From Chloroflexota bacterium (GTDB lineage: Bacteria > Chloroflexota > Ktedonobacteria > Ktedonobacterales > Ktedonobacteraceae): a stretch of DNA of 22,661 nt. The notes under the pieces were generated by a model. It was not told where the DNA came from, searched no databases, and saw only the letters and a program-made list of their open reading frames with translations. Made by a program: the position numbers and the translations under genes. The stretch lies in assembly GCA_005881495.1 (NCBI GenBank), contig VBHI01000301.1, positions 1 to 22,661 of the forward strand, given 5' to 3'. Each line of letters begins with the position of its first letter. Position 1 is the first letter of the stretch. Shown here in pieces: positions 1 through 7,854 of the stretch.

Positions 1-69
1 AAACCCCTGGCCTTACACTTTTATTATCAGTGATACTTTATGTTATCCTGGCCATTTCTGCAAAGGCGC

Positions 70-78
70 AGAAAGGAG
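70..78 (+). promoter_or_regulatory. Ribosome binding site that decides the start at 85
   Basis: AGAAAGGAG lies 6 bases before the ATG at 85. No comparable site precedes the earlier in-frame ATG at 40, so the 15-residue extension is probably not translated. Confidence 0.6.
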
Positions 79-84
79 CAAGCT

Positions 85-1425
85 ATGAGTACGCAATTTA
101 CAGAGAGAAACAAAGAGAAGGAAAAGACCCTTCCACAGATACAGGCCCCTCCACAGAGTTTACCTCCACCACCTCGATCAAAGGGCGGCCGTTGGCTGGT
201 GATTGCCACGGTGATCCTTGTGCTCGCTATCATTTTGGGTGGCGGCGCTTTCGTGCTAGCACTGGTGGCACAGCATCCTGGAGGACAGGTAACTCCGACA
301 CCTGTGCCGACGACGATACCAACACCTGGAGCTACAGTGACGCCAACGCCTGGGAGCGACATCACCCCCACTCCGGCGCCAGGGATCGTTTTTGGCCCAC
401 AGGCTTTACCTGCGCCACTCAATGCTCCCGCATACTGGGAGAAGGTTTTCGGCACACAGAGCGGCGTCAATCATGTTGAGAGCGTGAGCGGTGCCAATAT
501 CATGGATACGCCCTCTCTCCAGGCGCTAGTCACCGTGCGCTCTAGCGGTCCTGGCGCAACATTGGATGTGTACGTCTACAACAATATCACCAGCGCACAT
601 CCGACGCAGATCTTCAAGCTCCAGGGCCTGCTGAAAGGTGATGCCAAAATCAGCGGCTATAACACCGTCATGACCGCGGAAGTCGACCAAAACTCCGCGC
701 TCAACACGGGTAAATCCCTCTCAGCTATGAAACAGGACCTCTTCCGTGAGTTTGACTGGTCGGGTGAGCAAGGAACCCTGGTGCAAACAGCCTTCCCCGG
801 CCTCTTCCCCGATCTGACGCGCTACCAGGCCGAGGCCGACCAGGTGCTGGTCAACAAGGGCCAGGATACCTGGAAGAATGATCCGGCACAGGTCGCAAAG
901 GCTATGGCGGCTAAGTTCCTCTCCTGGCAGCGACCGTTGACAGCCGCCTTGCTCAGTGGTGGAGGGCCGCAAGATGTCTATGCTAGCGTGCTGGTGAAGG
1001 AGACGCCCATCTCCGGTACTGGCTTCAGTCCTACCGTCAACGTGACGCTCAGTCGCCTGGAAGGCAATACCCACAATTTCTGGGTGGTCATTGGCGTTGA
1101 AGGCGACAAAAACTTTACGCTGACGAATATTGAATCCCGTTCACTGATCGCCAGCCCGGTCACGCTTGAGGGAAAAGGCGCGGCGTTTGAAGCCGTAATC
1201 GGGAAAGCCGCCATTTTCGATCACGCGTACGCGGATATCGGCCATGCGCAGATCATGGGAACCACGGCAGGGATGGGCATATCCAATTACTCAACGAAGG
1301 TTGTCTACACTTCCACCTTTCATCAGGGGGTGCAGGAAGGGATAGTAGCGGCCTTTCAAGACAATGGCGGCATGAGTGCGGATATCGCCAATGCGGTGAT
1401 GATAAAGGTTTTGCTGAGCGCGTAA
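85..1425 (+). CDS. Membrane-anchored protein of unknown function with Thr/Pro-rich linker
   Basis: I do not recognise a family. From the ATG at 85 the product has 446 residues: a short basic, Pro-rich cytoplasmic N-terminus (1-36), one strong transmembrane segment (about 37-60), a Thr/Pro/Gly-rich linker (about 65-105) and a C-terminal domain of about 340 residues that should lie outside the membrane. The mature domain is rich in Thr, Ser, Val and Ala and has no visible catalytic motif or cysteine pattern. The start at 85 is preferred over the in-frame ATG at 40 because AGAAAGGAG (70-78) sits 6 bases upstream. The gene converges on the sbcC-like gene, with a perfect hairpin between them. Proteins with this tail-linker-domain layout are common in Chloroflexota with large genomes, but that does not define a role. 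Confidence 0.75.
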   Translation: MSTQFTERNKEKEKTLPQIQAPPQSLPPPPRSKGGRWLVIATVILVLAIILGGGAFVLALVAQHPGGQVTPTPVPTTIPTPGATVTPTPGSDITPTPAPGIVFGPQALPAPLNAPAYWEKVFGTQSGVNHVESVSGANIMDTPSLQALVTVRSSGPGATLDVYVYNNITSAHPTQIFKLQGLLKGDAKISGYNTVMTAEVDQNSALNTGKSLSAMKQDLFREFDWSGEQGTLVQTAFPGLFPDLTRYQAEADQVLVNKGQDTWKNDPAQVAKAMAAKFLSWQRPLTAALLSGGGPQDVYASVLVKETPISGTGFSPTVNVTLSRLEGNTHNFWVVIGVEGDKNFTLTNIESRSLIASPVTLEGKGAAFEAVIGKAAIFDHAYADIGHAQIMGTTAGMGISNYSTKVVYTSTFHQGVQEGIVAAFQDNGGMSADIANAVMIKVLLSA

Positions 1426-1446
1426 TGGTTTGAAGACTAGTTGAAT

Positions 1447-1493
1447 TGTGTAGAATGGGGTTTGTGGCTGCGCCACAAACCCCATTCTACACA
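1447..1493. repeat. Perfect 22-bp inverted repeat with 3-base loop between convergent genes
   Basis: The arms at 1447-1468 and 1472-1493 are exact reverse complements around the loop TGC. It lies 21 bases after the stop of the membrane protein gene and 8 bases beyond the stop of the sbcC-like gene. It could end transcription from both sides, but neither flank has a clear U-tract, and the stem is unusually long and perfect for an intrinsic terminator. A dispersed palindromic repeat is the main alternative. Confidence 0.65.
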
Positions 1494-1501
1494 TTACATG
1501 T

Positions 1502-4500
1502 TTACATCTCCACTGCCACGGAATCCGGCTCAGCTTCTGCAGGCTGCTTCTCCTCCTCTATCATTTCCTCGTCCCCACTGGCTGCCGGAAGGGGAGGGGT
1601 GGGGGCAGCGGCCACTACTGGCAGGTTGCTTTCGACGACCAGGCCGTTATCCATGTAGACGTGATAGGGGAACATGGCGGGATCGAAGACGCTGTCATGC
1701 GAGACGAAGAGCACCTGCTCGAAGTGCTGGCCGAGCATTTCGCCTGTGACAACGTTGACCAGGGCCTGTGTGCGCCTTCGGTCAAAGGAACTGAGAGGCT
1801 CATCCAGGAAGACGAAGCCAGGGGCGGCTCCTAATTCACGCGGGAGGGCGGCAATAGCAAACGCCAGGCGCAATGCTAGCGACAACTGGTCGGCGGCGCC
1901 ACCGGAGAGAGCCGACTTGGGGACATATTCACCGGCGGCAGTCTCCCATACGCCCAGTTGGAAGGGGCCACCACTGGTGGTTCCCTCTTCCTCTTCCGTC
2001 CTCAAGCGAATATCGTGATAGCGTCCGCTTGTCAGTAAGGGAAGTATTTGCTGCATATAGTACTCGGTGCGCGGCAGCATCTTGCGCATCAAGCGTTCAG
2101 AGACGGTTTTCAGTAACTGGCTGCCGCGTTTCTTGGTCTGGTAGCTGCGTTCCTGCTGCTCCATGCGCGCTCGTGCCTGCTCAAGGTCAAGCCTGGTACC
2201 ACCTGTCTGTAACTGCGTACTGAGCGCCAATTCTTGATGCTCCAGCTCTTCCAGTTCCTTTTCGGCAGCGGCGCGCTCCTCTTCCAGGCGGTTGCGGTCT
2301 AGCGTTGTGTACTCACTGACAAGGGGCCAGACGGAGACGATATCGGTAAAGTTGTAGCCTTTTGTGGGAGGGCGGTAGCGCTGCACGAGCATGATAGTAA
2401 TGCGTTCGTGTGCATCTTCAATCTCCTGGCGACAGAGTTCAATTTTTGCCTGGGAAGCATTCTCTTGTTGTTGTATCTTCTCCAGCTCTTGCAAAATGCC
2501 TTTCTCATTGGCGTCTATGATCTCTTGCTGGCAGCGTTGTCGCAGCGCTACCAACGTCTCCGCAAAAGGATTGGGGGGCACAATCCAACTCCCAAGGGAG
2601 GCGCTGTACTTGGCAAGCCGATTATAATGGTCGGCCAGCGAGTCTTGCCGGTCTTTCAGGACAACGAGATAGTTGTCGTGGCGGCTTTGTAGTTCAATAC
2701 GATTGCCCAGCACAATATGTAATGCCTCAAGTTGCTTGCGCACGGTGGTTTCCGCGTTGTTGATAGCGGTCTGCCCGAAAGAGACATCCAGTTGTTTGAC
2801 ACGCTGGCGCAGAGAGTCCTGCAAACTTTGTAGGGCGCTACGCAGCGTAAGTTGTTGTTCGCGTGCGCGTTCGACCTGCTCTTCTATTTTTTTTCCCTGG
2901 TAGCGTTGGCCTCGCTCTATGAGCACACGCTTGCGCGCAAGGAGAATATCGAGCGCCTCTTGCTGTACCTGGAGTTGTGCCGTGAGATCGGTAATGAGGT
3001 CAAGTTTGCTATCAATGGAGGCAATCTCCCGTTCAGTCACCTTAATAGTCTCCGTGATAGCCATTTCTAAGTCGTCTGCCGATGAAGGAAGTTCTGCGAC
3101 GGCTGCGTCGAAACTGGGAATAGGCAGACCTTCCTGGCCGGCCAGCGTTGCTATCTCATTCTGCTTATCCTGGATGGCGATGCGATCAGAGCGCAATTGG
3201 GCATCTATATCATCCCAGCCCTCATTTTTACGCTGGTCTTTCAGTCGTTGACGCTCACTGCGCAGCGCCGCAACCGCCTCCATAGCGATATCGACCTTCT
3301 CCTGCAGCGCCTTGACGGCATGGCGTTTCTCGGTCAGTCGTTGTTGAACATCGGCGATGTTCTCACCTTTATTCTGTGACTGGCGCAGGAGATGCTCGCT
3401 ACTTTTGGCTTCTTCGTGCGAACGCGGCACAGTACCGCCAAGCGAGCGAATTTCATGCTCAACCTTTGCCAGGGCATCGCGATTGTCGCTCGTACGTAGG
3501 GCTGTTTCGCGCGCTGTAACCATCAGGCCAACCTGGTTAATAGCATCCTGCATTTGCTTATTGGCAATTTGTTCCTTGTTGTGTACCTTTTTGTAGTTGT
3601 ACAAGCTATAGGCGGCGCCGCCGAACAGCGCGAGCACAAGTAGTCCTAGAACAGAAGCCAGGATAGCCTGTTGAGAAGCGATAAAGAGAGCCACAATCCC
3701 CAGAACTATGCCAAGCGCGCCGCCACCAATAGAGAAGATCAACCACCTGTTGGCTTTACGGCGGGTCTCTAAAGCGACGTTAGTCAGGCGCTCCTGCTGC
3801 TGGTGGGCGGCGATAACTTGTTGCCCTGCTTCCTCCTGGCCCTGGGATAGGCCTTTTAAGCGCTGCCATTCTACAAGCTGATGACCAATACTGATCTGTC
3901 GCCACTGATTTTCCAGCGCGTCAGCCTCTTGCTGAGCCTGGAGAGCCTCGGTCTTGGCCCCCAGCAGTTCGTGTTCCTTCTCCTCCACATCTTTGCGCAC
4001 CTTCACAAGTTGCACAGCATTACCTTCCGCCAATCCCTGCCGCATAACACGCAGAGTATACTTTTCCTCGGCCTGGTGAAGAGCCGTCAGACGCTTGCTG
4101 AGACTGTGCAAACGCCCCTGGCGAGCCTCTAACGATGGACGACCAGCGCGCCGCAGCTCCTCATATTCGTTAAGAGACTGCCGTGTCTGCTCCATCTGCA
4201 CATTGAGATTACTGATCTGTATATCCAGCTCGTCGTTATCTTTCTGCCAATCCTGGTAGTTTTTGAGTTCTTTCTCCAGCTCCTTGATGGTGTTTACAGC
4301 GGTGAGCAGATCATTTGATATACGCTCTAAGGTACCAAATGAACGTGTGAGATCAACCAGTTCCTTGACGCGCTTCTCCAATACCGGCAATTCTTCATGC
4401 TCGCGTCGATCAAGTTCCGCAATCTCTCGTTCGAGCTCAGGAAGTTCACGCCGGGCTTCGGCCATAGCGTCATATGCCTCTATAATCTCGCCAAGGGTTG

Positions 4501-5347
4501 TATCCGCCTTTTTCAGTTGCTGTATGCGGTTCTGGCGGAGCTTGAGTTCAGAACGTCTCTCGCGCAACTGTTCGAGAGAAAGTTCCTGTTCCGTAATGTC
4601 TGCCTCTTGCCGGCTGGCCTCAGCGAGATCTTCAGATACGGTTACGGCATCGAGAGCCGCCTCAAGTTCGCCCAGTTTCTGGCTTAATTCAGGAATATGC
4701 GCCTGCACCTCGGCCAGCTTGAGACGATCAATGCTTTCGGTAAGCATCTGCTCATCGTTGGGCGTCAATTTGAACTGTTCTGTCAAACGCATCAGCTTTT
4801 CAAGCCCCAACAGCTTGCGTAATGTTGCCTCCCGTTCACTGCCCGGCAGAGTTTCCAGGCGATTCAGGCTTTTCTGCTCGATAAAGCACGAGTTGCGCAA
4901 GGTTTCACCATCCATACGCCCCAACTCGGCAATGACACGCTCGTTGGCGATATCCAGGTGGGTAATCAGTTCCTCTTCAGGCATACCCAGCCTGCGCACA
5001 CGCAAAGTGACTTGCTGTCCCTTCCCTCGCTCAATAACACGGTTGATGATCAGTTCCGTAGCACCGATCGAGAGCGTGAGGGTGACATTGGCCTGTGAGG
5101 AACCATAAAGCACCAGGTCATCAATGGAACTCCTGTTGTGATCTATAGTGCCTATAGTGCCTGTAGTGCCTGTAGTGCTGGAGGCCATAGGTATACCATA
5201 GAGAGCAAAATAGATACTCTCCAGGAGAGCTGATTTACCAGCTTCATTGGGGCCCTGGACGAGAATACTGCCGCGCTGTGGGAAGTGCAGGTTTATCTCC
5301 CGCAGGAGCCTGAAGCGTTCAACTGTTAAATGTTTGAGTATAATCAT
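1502..5347 (-). CDS. SbcC/Rad50-like (YhaN-type) ATPase with central membrane hairpin
   Basis: An SMC/Rad50-type ABC ATPase of 1281 residues, expected to work with the MRE11-like product of the gene just upstream in DNA end processing or repair. Walker A is GPNEAGKS (32-39). The ABC signature LSGGAADQLSLALRLAFA starts near residue 1147, and Walker B FVFLDEPLSSFD has its Asp at 1182. Between these halves run long Glu/Gln/Leu-rich heptad coiled coils. In place of a CxxC zinc hook, residues about 535-583 form two hydrophobic stretches separated by a short polar turn (SQQ) and ending in a basic patch (YNYKK); I see no CxxC anywhere. This layout is that of the YhaN group of Bacilli, which pairs with YhaO, so the complex is probably membrane-tethered. 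The C-terminus carries a Pro/Glu-rich tail. The ATG lies 2 bases after the sbcD-like stop, behind a GGCGGTAAG-like binding site, so the two are co-translated. SbcC in the broad sense is secure; the YhaN assignment is inferred. Confidence 0.88.
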   Translation of the reverse strand: MIILKHLTVERFRLLREINLHFPQRGSILVQGPNEAGKSALLESIYFALYGIPMASSTTGTTGTIGTIDHNRSSIDDLVLYGSSQANVTLTLSIGATELIINRVIERGKGQQVTLRVRRLGMPEEELITHLDIANERVIAELGRMDGETLRNSCFIEQKSLNRLETLPGSEREATLRKLLGLEKLMRLTEQFKLTPNDEQMLTESIDRLKLAEVQAHIPELSQKLGELEAALDAVTVSEDLAEASRQEADITEQELSLEQLRERRSELKLRQNRIQQLKKADTTLGEIIEAYDAMAEARRELPELEREIAELDRREHEELPVLEKRVKELVDLTRSFGTLERISNDLLTAVNTIKELEKELKNYQDWQKDNDELDIQISNLNVQMEQTRQSLNEYEELRRAGRPSLEARQGRLHSLSKRLTALHQAEEKYTLRVMRQGLAEGNAVQLVKVRKDVEEKEHELLGAKTEALQAQQEADALENQWRQISIGHQLVEWQRLKGLSQGQEEAGQQVIAAHQQQERLTNVALETRRKANRWLIFSIGGGALGIVLGIVALFIASQQAILASVLGLLVLALFGGAAYSLYNYKKVHNKEQIANKQMQDAINQVGLMVTARETALRTSDNRDALAKVEHEIRSLGGTVPRSHEEAKSSEHLLRQSQNKGENIADVQQRLTEKRHAVKALQEKVDIAMEAVAALRSERQRLKDQRKNEGWDDIDAQLRSDRIAIQDKQNEIATLAGQEGLPIPSFDAAVAELPSSADDLEMAITETIKVTEREIASIDSKLDLITDLTAQLQVQQEALDILLARKRVLIERGQRYQGKKIEEQVERAREQQLTLRSALQSLQDSLRQRVKQLDVSFGQTAINNAETTVRKQLEALHIVLGNRIELQSRHDNYLVVLKDRQDSLADHYNRLAKYSASLGSWIVPPNPFAETLVALRQRCQQEIIDANEKGILQELEKIQQQENASQAKIELCRQEIEDAHERITIMLVQRYRPPTKGYNFTDIVSVWPLVSEYTTLDRNRLEEERAAAEKELEELEHQELALSTQLQTGGTRLDLEQARARMEQQERSYQTKKRGSQLLKTVSERLMRKMLPRTEYYMQQILPLLTSGRYHDIRLRTEEEEGTTSGGPFQLGVWETAAGEYVPKSALSGGAADQLSLALRLAFAIAALPRELGAAPGFVFLDEPLSSFDRRRTQALVNVVTGEMLGQHFEQVLFVSHDSVFDPAMFPYHVYMDNGLVVESNLPVVAAAPTPPLPAASGDEEMIEEEKQPAEAEPDSVAVEM
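5143..5178. repeat. Four tandem 9-bp units inside the sbcC-like gene
   Basis: Two copies of CTATAGTGC are followed by two of CTGTAGTGC. Read on the coding strand they encode repeated Thr-Gly-Thr/Ile triplets near residues 57-68, just after the first nucleotide-binding helix. Gain or loss of a unit keeps the frame. Confidence 0.8.
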
Positions 5348-5349
5348 AC

Positions 5350-6693
5350 TTACCGCCTTTTTACCTCGTCCATGGCCGCCAGGAGATCTTCTTTGGTTGC
5401 ATGTAAAGCCTTTTGCTCCTGTTCATCGTGTGCGGCAAGGGAAGCAGTGATCCATTCATCAACCAGAGCTATAAGCTCTTCGCGTGGAGAGAAACGCTCA
5501 CCTGTTTCAGCAGATATAGCATCTATTTCAGGTAATATTTCCAGGCCGCTATCGTCGATAGCCAGGGCAAAACAGTGTTCCTCGCCATAGCGCCGTATCT
5601 GGTTCAGGTCTAATTGATGGTACTGGCCACGAGTGAGGGTACCCGCAAGGCGAAGCTGTACCATTGTCTCCTCGCTGCACAATGGCTGAAGCCGTTCAAT
5701 AATGGCATCTGTGGGGGTGGAATCGGGTATGTTGCTGTCATCCGTCCAGAGTTCGCCGGTCTGTATTAACAGCCTCTGAAGCTTGAGCGAATCGACCGCT
5801 ATATGTTTACACCAGCGGATGCCATCGGCAGCCAGTCCCAGGAAAACAAAACCAGGCTCCTGCTCAGGAGTGCTAAAGTCAATACGCTGGGTAGCTCCGG
5901 CTACGATGATTTCGCAATGACCTATGCGCAAATGCTGGTAACTATGGTGGTAGCCGGCCAGGATATAACGGAACAATGATTGATTCTCGATACTGCTGCG
6001 GCTGACCTGGGCGCGACTGTCTAACAGAGACGTACCCACCGTTAAACCTTCGATAGGCGCATGTAAGAGGAGGAGCGAAATAGTGGCGCGTTCGACCTCA
6101 CTTTGCTCTTTCATGAGCGTTAAGGGATTGCCCTCCTGCCCTGCCAACACCCCAAGGCCACAAATGCCGACCTGCACATCACGAACTTTGACCATCACCG
6201 GTGTAGGGGCCCAATTCATTGCGCTCGCCGGCAAGGGGGGCAGGGGAGGGTTGGGTGCAAAATAATGCATCACCCCTAAATGTGCAAAACTGGCCTGTGG
6301 AGCTTGAGCGACCTCACCTAGCAATGAATGTGTTTCAGGTGGTGTGTCATGAACGCCGCCGAGAGCGAAGACGCGCACACCCGCTTGCCTCAGTTGTGCC
6401 AGGCACGCCGAAACGAAGCTGCGATCTCGTTCATCCGGCGAGGTTGAATCAAAGAGATCACCTGCCTGCATAAAAAAATCAACACTCTGATCGATGGCGA
6501 AATCCGTGGCTTGCTGAAAGGCATGGCGCAGCCGTTGCTGTTGTTCTTCACGCTTACGCGGGTGCTGGCCGAAGGCCGTATAGCCAAGATGGTTATCAGC
6601 GGTTAATACAAGAGTGATAGTATCAGCGGAACGTTGTTGCTGATCGGAGGACTCGGCCTGTTCAGGGCTACCTCCCTCGATATTCTCTGTCAT
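5350..6693 (-). CDS. SbcD/Mre11-like (YhaO-type) metallophosphoesterase, altered metal site
   Basis: A calcineurin-like phosphoesterase of 447 residues, partner of the ATPase encoded 2 bases downstream. Motif I is TADNHLG (D33, H35), motif II is QAGDLFDS (D79) and a later metal-site His lies in LLLLHAPIEG (H211). Two motifs deviate: the usual GNHD is GGVHD (V114 in place of Asn) and the usual GHxH is GYHH (residues 247-250, Tyr in place of the first His). Both missing residues are metal or catalytic ligands in characterised Mre11/SbcD enzymes, so activity may be weak, altered or absent. A Ser/Gln-rich N-terminal extension of about 25 residues precedes the fold. No strong ribosome binding site is visible before the ATG, so the exact start is less certain. 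The C-terminal part (about 330-447) is the expected ATPase-contact and capping region. Confidence 0.87.
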   Translation of the reverse strand: MTENIEGGSPEQAESSDQQQRSADTITLVLTADNHLGYTAFGQHPRKREEQQQRLRHAFQQATDFAIDQSVDFFMQAGDLFDSTSPDERDRSFVSACLAQLRQAGVRVFALGGVHDTPPETHSLLGEVAQAPQASFAHLGVMHYFAPNPPLPPLPASAMNWAPTPVMVKVRDVQVGICGLGVLAGQEGNPLTLMKEQSEVERATISLLLLHAPIEGLTVGTSLLDSRAQVSRSSIENQSLFRYILAGYHHSYQHLRIGHCEIIVAGATQRIDFSTPEQEPGFVFLGLAADGIRWCKHIAVDSLKLQRLLIQTGELWTDDSNIPDSTPTDAIIERLQPLCSEETMVQLRLAGTLTRGQYHQLDLNQIRRYGEEHCFALAIDDSGLEILPEIDAISAETGERFSPREELIALVDEWITASLAAHDEQEQKALHATKEDLLAAMDEVKRR

Positions 6694-7042
6694 TCAGCGA
6701 TGCGGCGTGGAGACCATCCCCAGGGCAACCTCAAACACAAGTGGCCCCAGAATGATGCAAAGGTAAAAAGTGCCGCTCCTCCTTCCATTGAAATTATTCA
6801 GGCAATGGTATTTTGTAACAAATCGAGTCTATCACAAACTAAGACGATTACAAACCATCCGGCAGAGAAAAAGGACTATTTGGGGGATAGCCAGGTGAGA
6901 AAACGGACAGATTATCCAAAAGTACCGACAAGGCCAGAAGCATAGACAGTCTGCATTTTACCTCTTACTATGTTATATACCTGGGCCATTATAGCACGCT
7001 TAGATTGAAACCTTTATATTGTTTATCGCGTTTTCTCAAGTA
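6694..7042. other. Intergenic region between divergent sbcD-like and HD-GYP genes
   Basis: I see no gene here; open frames that cross it lack binding sites and family features. It should hold the minus-strand promoter of the sbcD-sbcC operon, but no convincing -35/-10 pair stands out. TATAGCACG (6990-6998) is the left half of a 9-bp inverted repeat whose other half, CGTGCTATA (7049-7057), lies in the spacer of the HD-GYP promoter. Confidence 0.5.
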
Positions 7043-7072
7043 GAGACACGTGCTATACAAACACGCTATAAT
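7043..7072 (+). promoter_or_regulatory. Candidate SigA promoter of the HD-GYP gene
   Basis: GAGACA (7043-7048) and an exact TATAAT (7067-7072) are 18 bases apart. Transcription would start near 7079, downstream of the upstream in-frame ATG at 7050, which supports the GTG start at 7134. The spacer contains CGTGCTATA, half of an inverted repeat with 6990-6998, a possible operator. Confidence 0.55.
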
Positions 7073-7121
7073 AAAGGACAGAGGGACAAAGCACAAGCAA
7101 AGTCAAGTTCACAGAAGGGGG

Positions 7122-7126
7122 GGAGG
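7122..7126 (+). promoter_or_regulatory. Ribosome binding site that decides the GTG start at 7134
   Basis: GGAGG ends 7 bases before GTG 7134, within a run of G. A TTG directly before it (7131) is too close, and the ATG at 7050 lies upstream of the likely transcription start. Confidence 0.6.
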
Positions 7127-7133
7127 AAAATTG

Positions 7134-7802
7134 GTGGCTGTAAAGCAGTTTAATAGAGAACGAGAGTCACGCGAAGTACTACTTTCATTTGTAAAGAGTA
7201 TCCAGGAACGGGACATCGTCACTTATGAGCATTCACGAAGGGTGGCAATCTATGCACAACGACTGGCTCGCTATCTAGGCTGGAGCCGACGGGAGGCATA
7301 TGACCTGGCTCTGGCCGCATTGGTACACGACCTGGGTAAAACATGGATTGCCAATGATATCCTGAATAAGTCAGAAGCATTATCCGAAGATGAACGCCGC
7401 ACCATGGAGCGTCACCCGGTGATAGGGGCACGTATTCTGACTGGCTGCGATGTGCATCCTTTTTACGTCGAGACGGTGCTGTATCACCACGAGTCATGGG
7501 ATGGTCAGGGCTATCCTATAGGCCTGCATGGAGAAGATATTCCTTTAAGTGCACGCATATTGAAAGTGGCGGATGTCTACGACGCCCTCACTTCACAGCG
7601 CCCCTATAAAGCGGCGGTCTCGGATGGTGCCGCGCGCGAGCGCCTGCTTAAGGGGGCAGCGACCAGTTTTGACCCAACGATTGTACAGGCCTTCTTCCAC
7701 CTGCTAGACACCTACCCGGATTTCAGGCTGCCTGAGCGCGTCTGCGCCTTCCCCAGGCATATACCCTCCATACAGTACCCTTCCTTTTTGGCAGGCATTT
7801 AG
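7134..7802 (+). CDS. HD-GYP domain phosphodiesterase
   Basis: A compact protein of 222 residues that is almost all HD-GYP domain. The metal-binding pair is ALVHDLGK (H65, D66). HHESWDGQGYP (118-128) is the full HHExxDGxGYP signature, and ADVYDALTSxRPYK follows near 145. Characterised HD-GYP enzymes hydrolyse cyclic di-GMP or related cyclic dinucleotides; the intact motifs suggest an active enzyme, but the substrate is inferred. There is no attached receiver, PAS or membrane domain, so it is a free-standing cytosolic form whose control must come from transcription or partners. It has its own promoter and stands alone between minus-strand operons. An alternative ATG at 7050 would add 28 basic residues that do not belong to the domain. 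Confidence 0.85.
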   Translation: MAVKQFNRERESREVLLSFVKSIQERDIVTYEHSRRVAIYAQRLARYLGWSRREAYDLALAALVHDLGKTWIANDILNKSEALSEDERRTMERHPVIGARILTGCDVHPFYVETVLYHHESWDGQGYPIGLHGEDIPLSARILKVADVYDALTSQRPYKAAVSDGAARERLLKGAATSFDPTIVQAFFHLLDTYPDFRLPERVCAFPRHIPSIQYPSFLAGI

Positions 7803-7854
7803 CAAGCAAAAGTAGTACTTCATGCTTCTATCCAAGGCTGAGCCTTCTTGACGT

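Noticed and set aside
4263..5108. 281-codon Ser/Arg-rich open frame antisense to the sbcC-like gene
   Set aside because: Composition is that of a reversed Glu/Leu-rich coiled coil; it is a shadow.
7050..7133. N-terminal extension of the HD-GYP protein from ATG 7050
   Set aside because: The ATG lies upstream of the likely transcription start and lacks a binding site; GTG 7134 has a good one.
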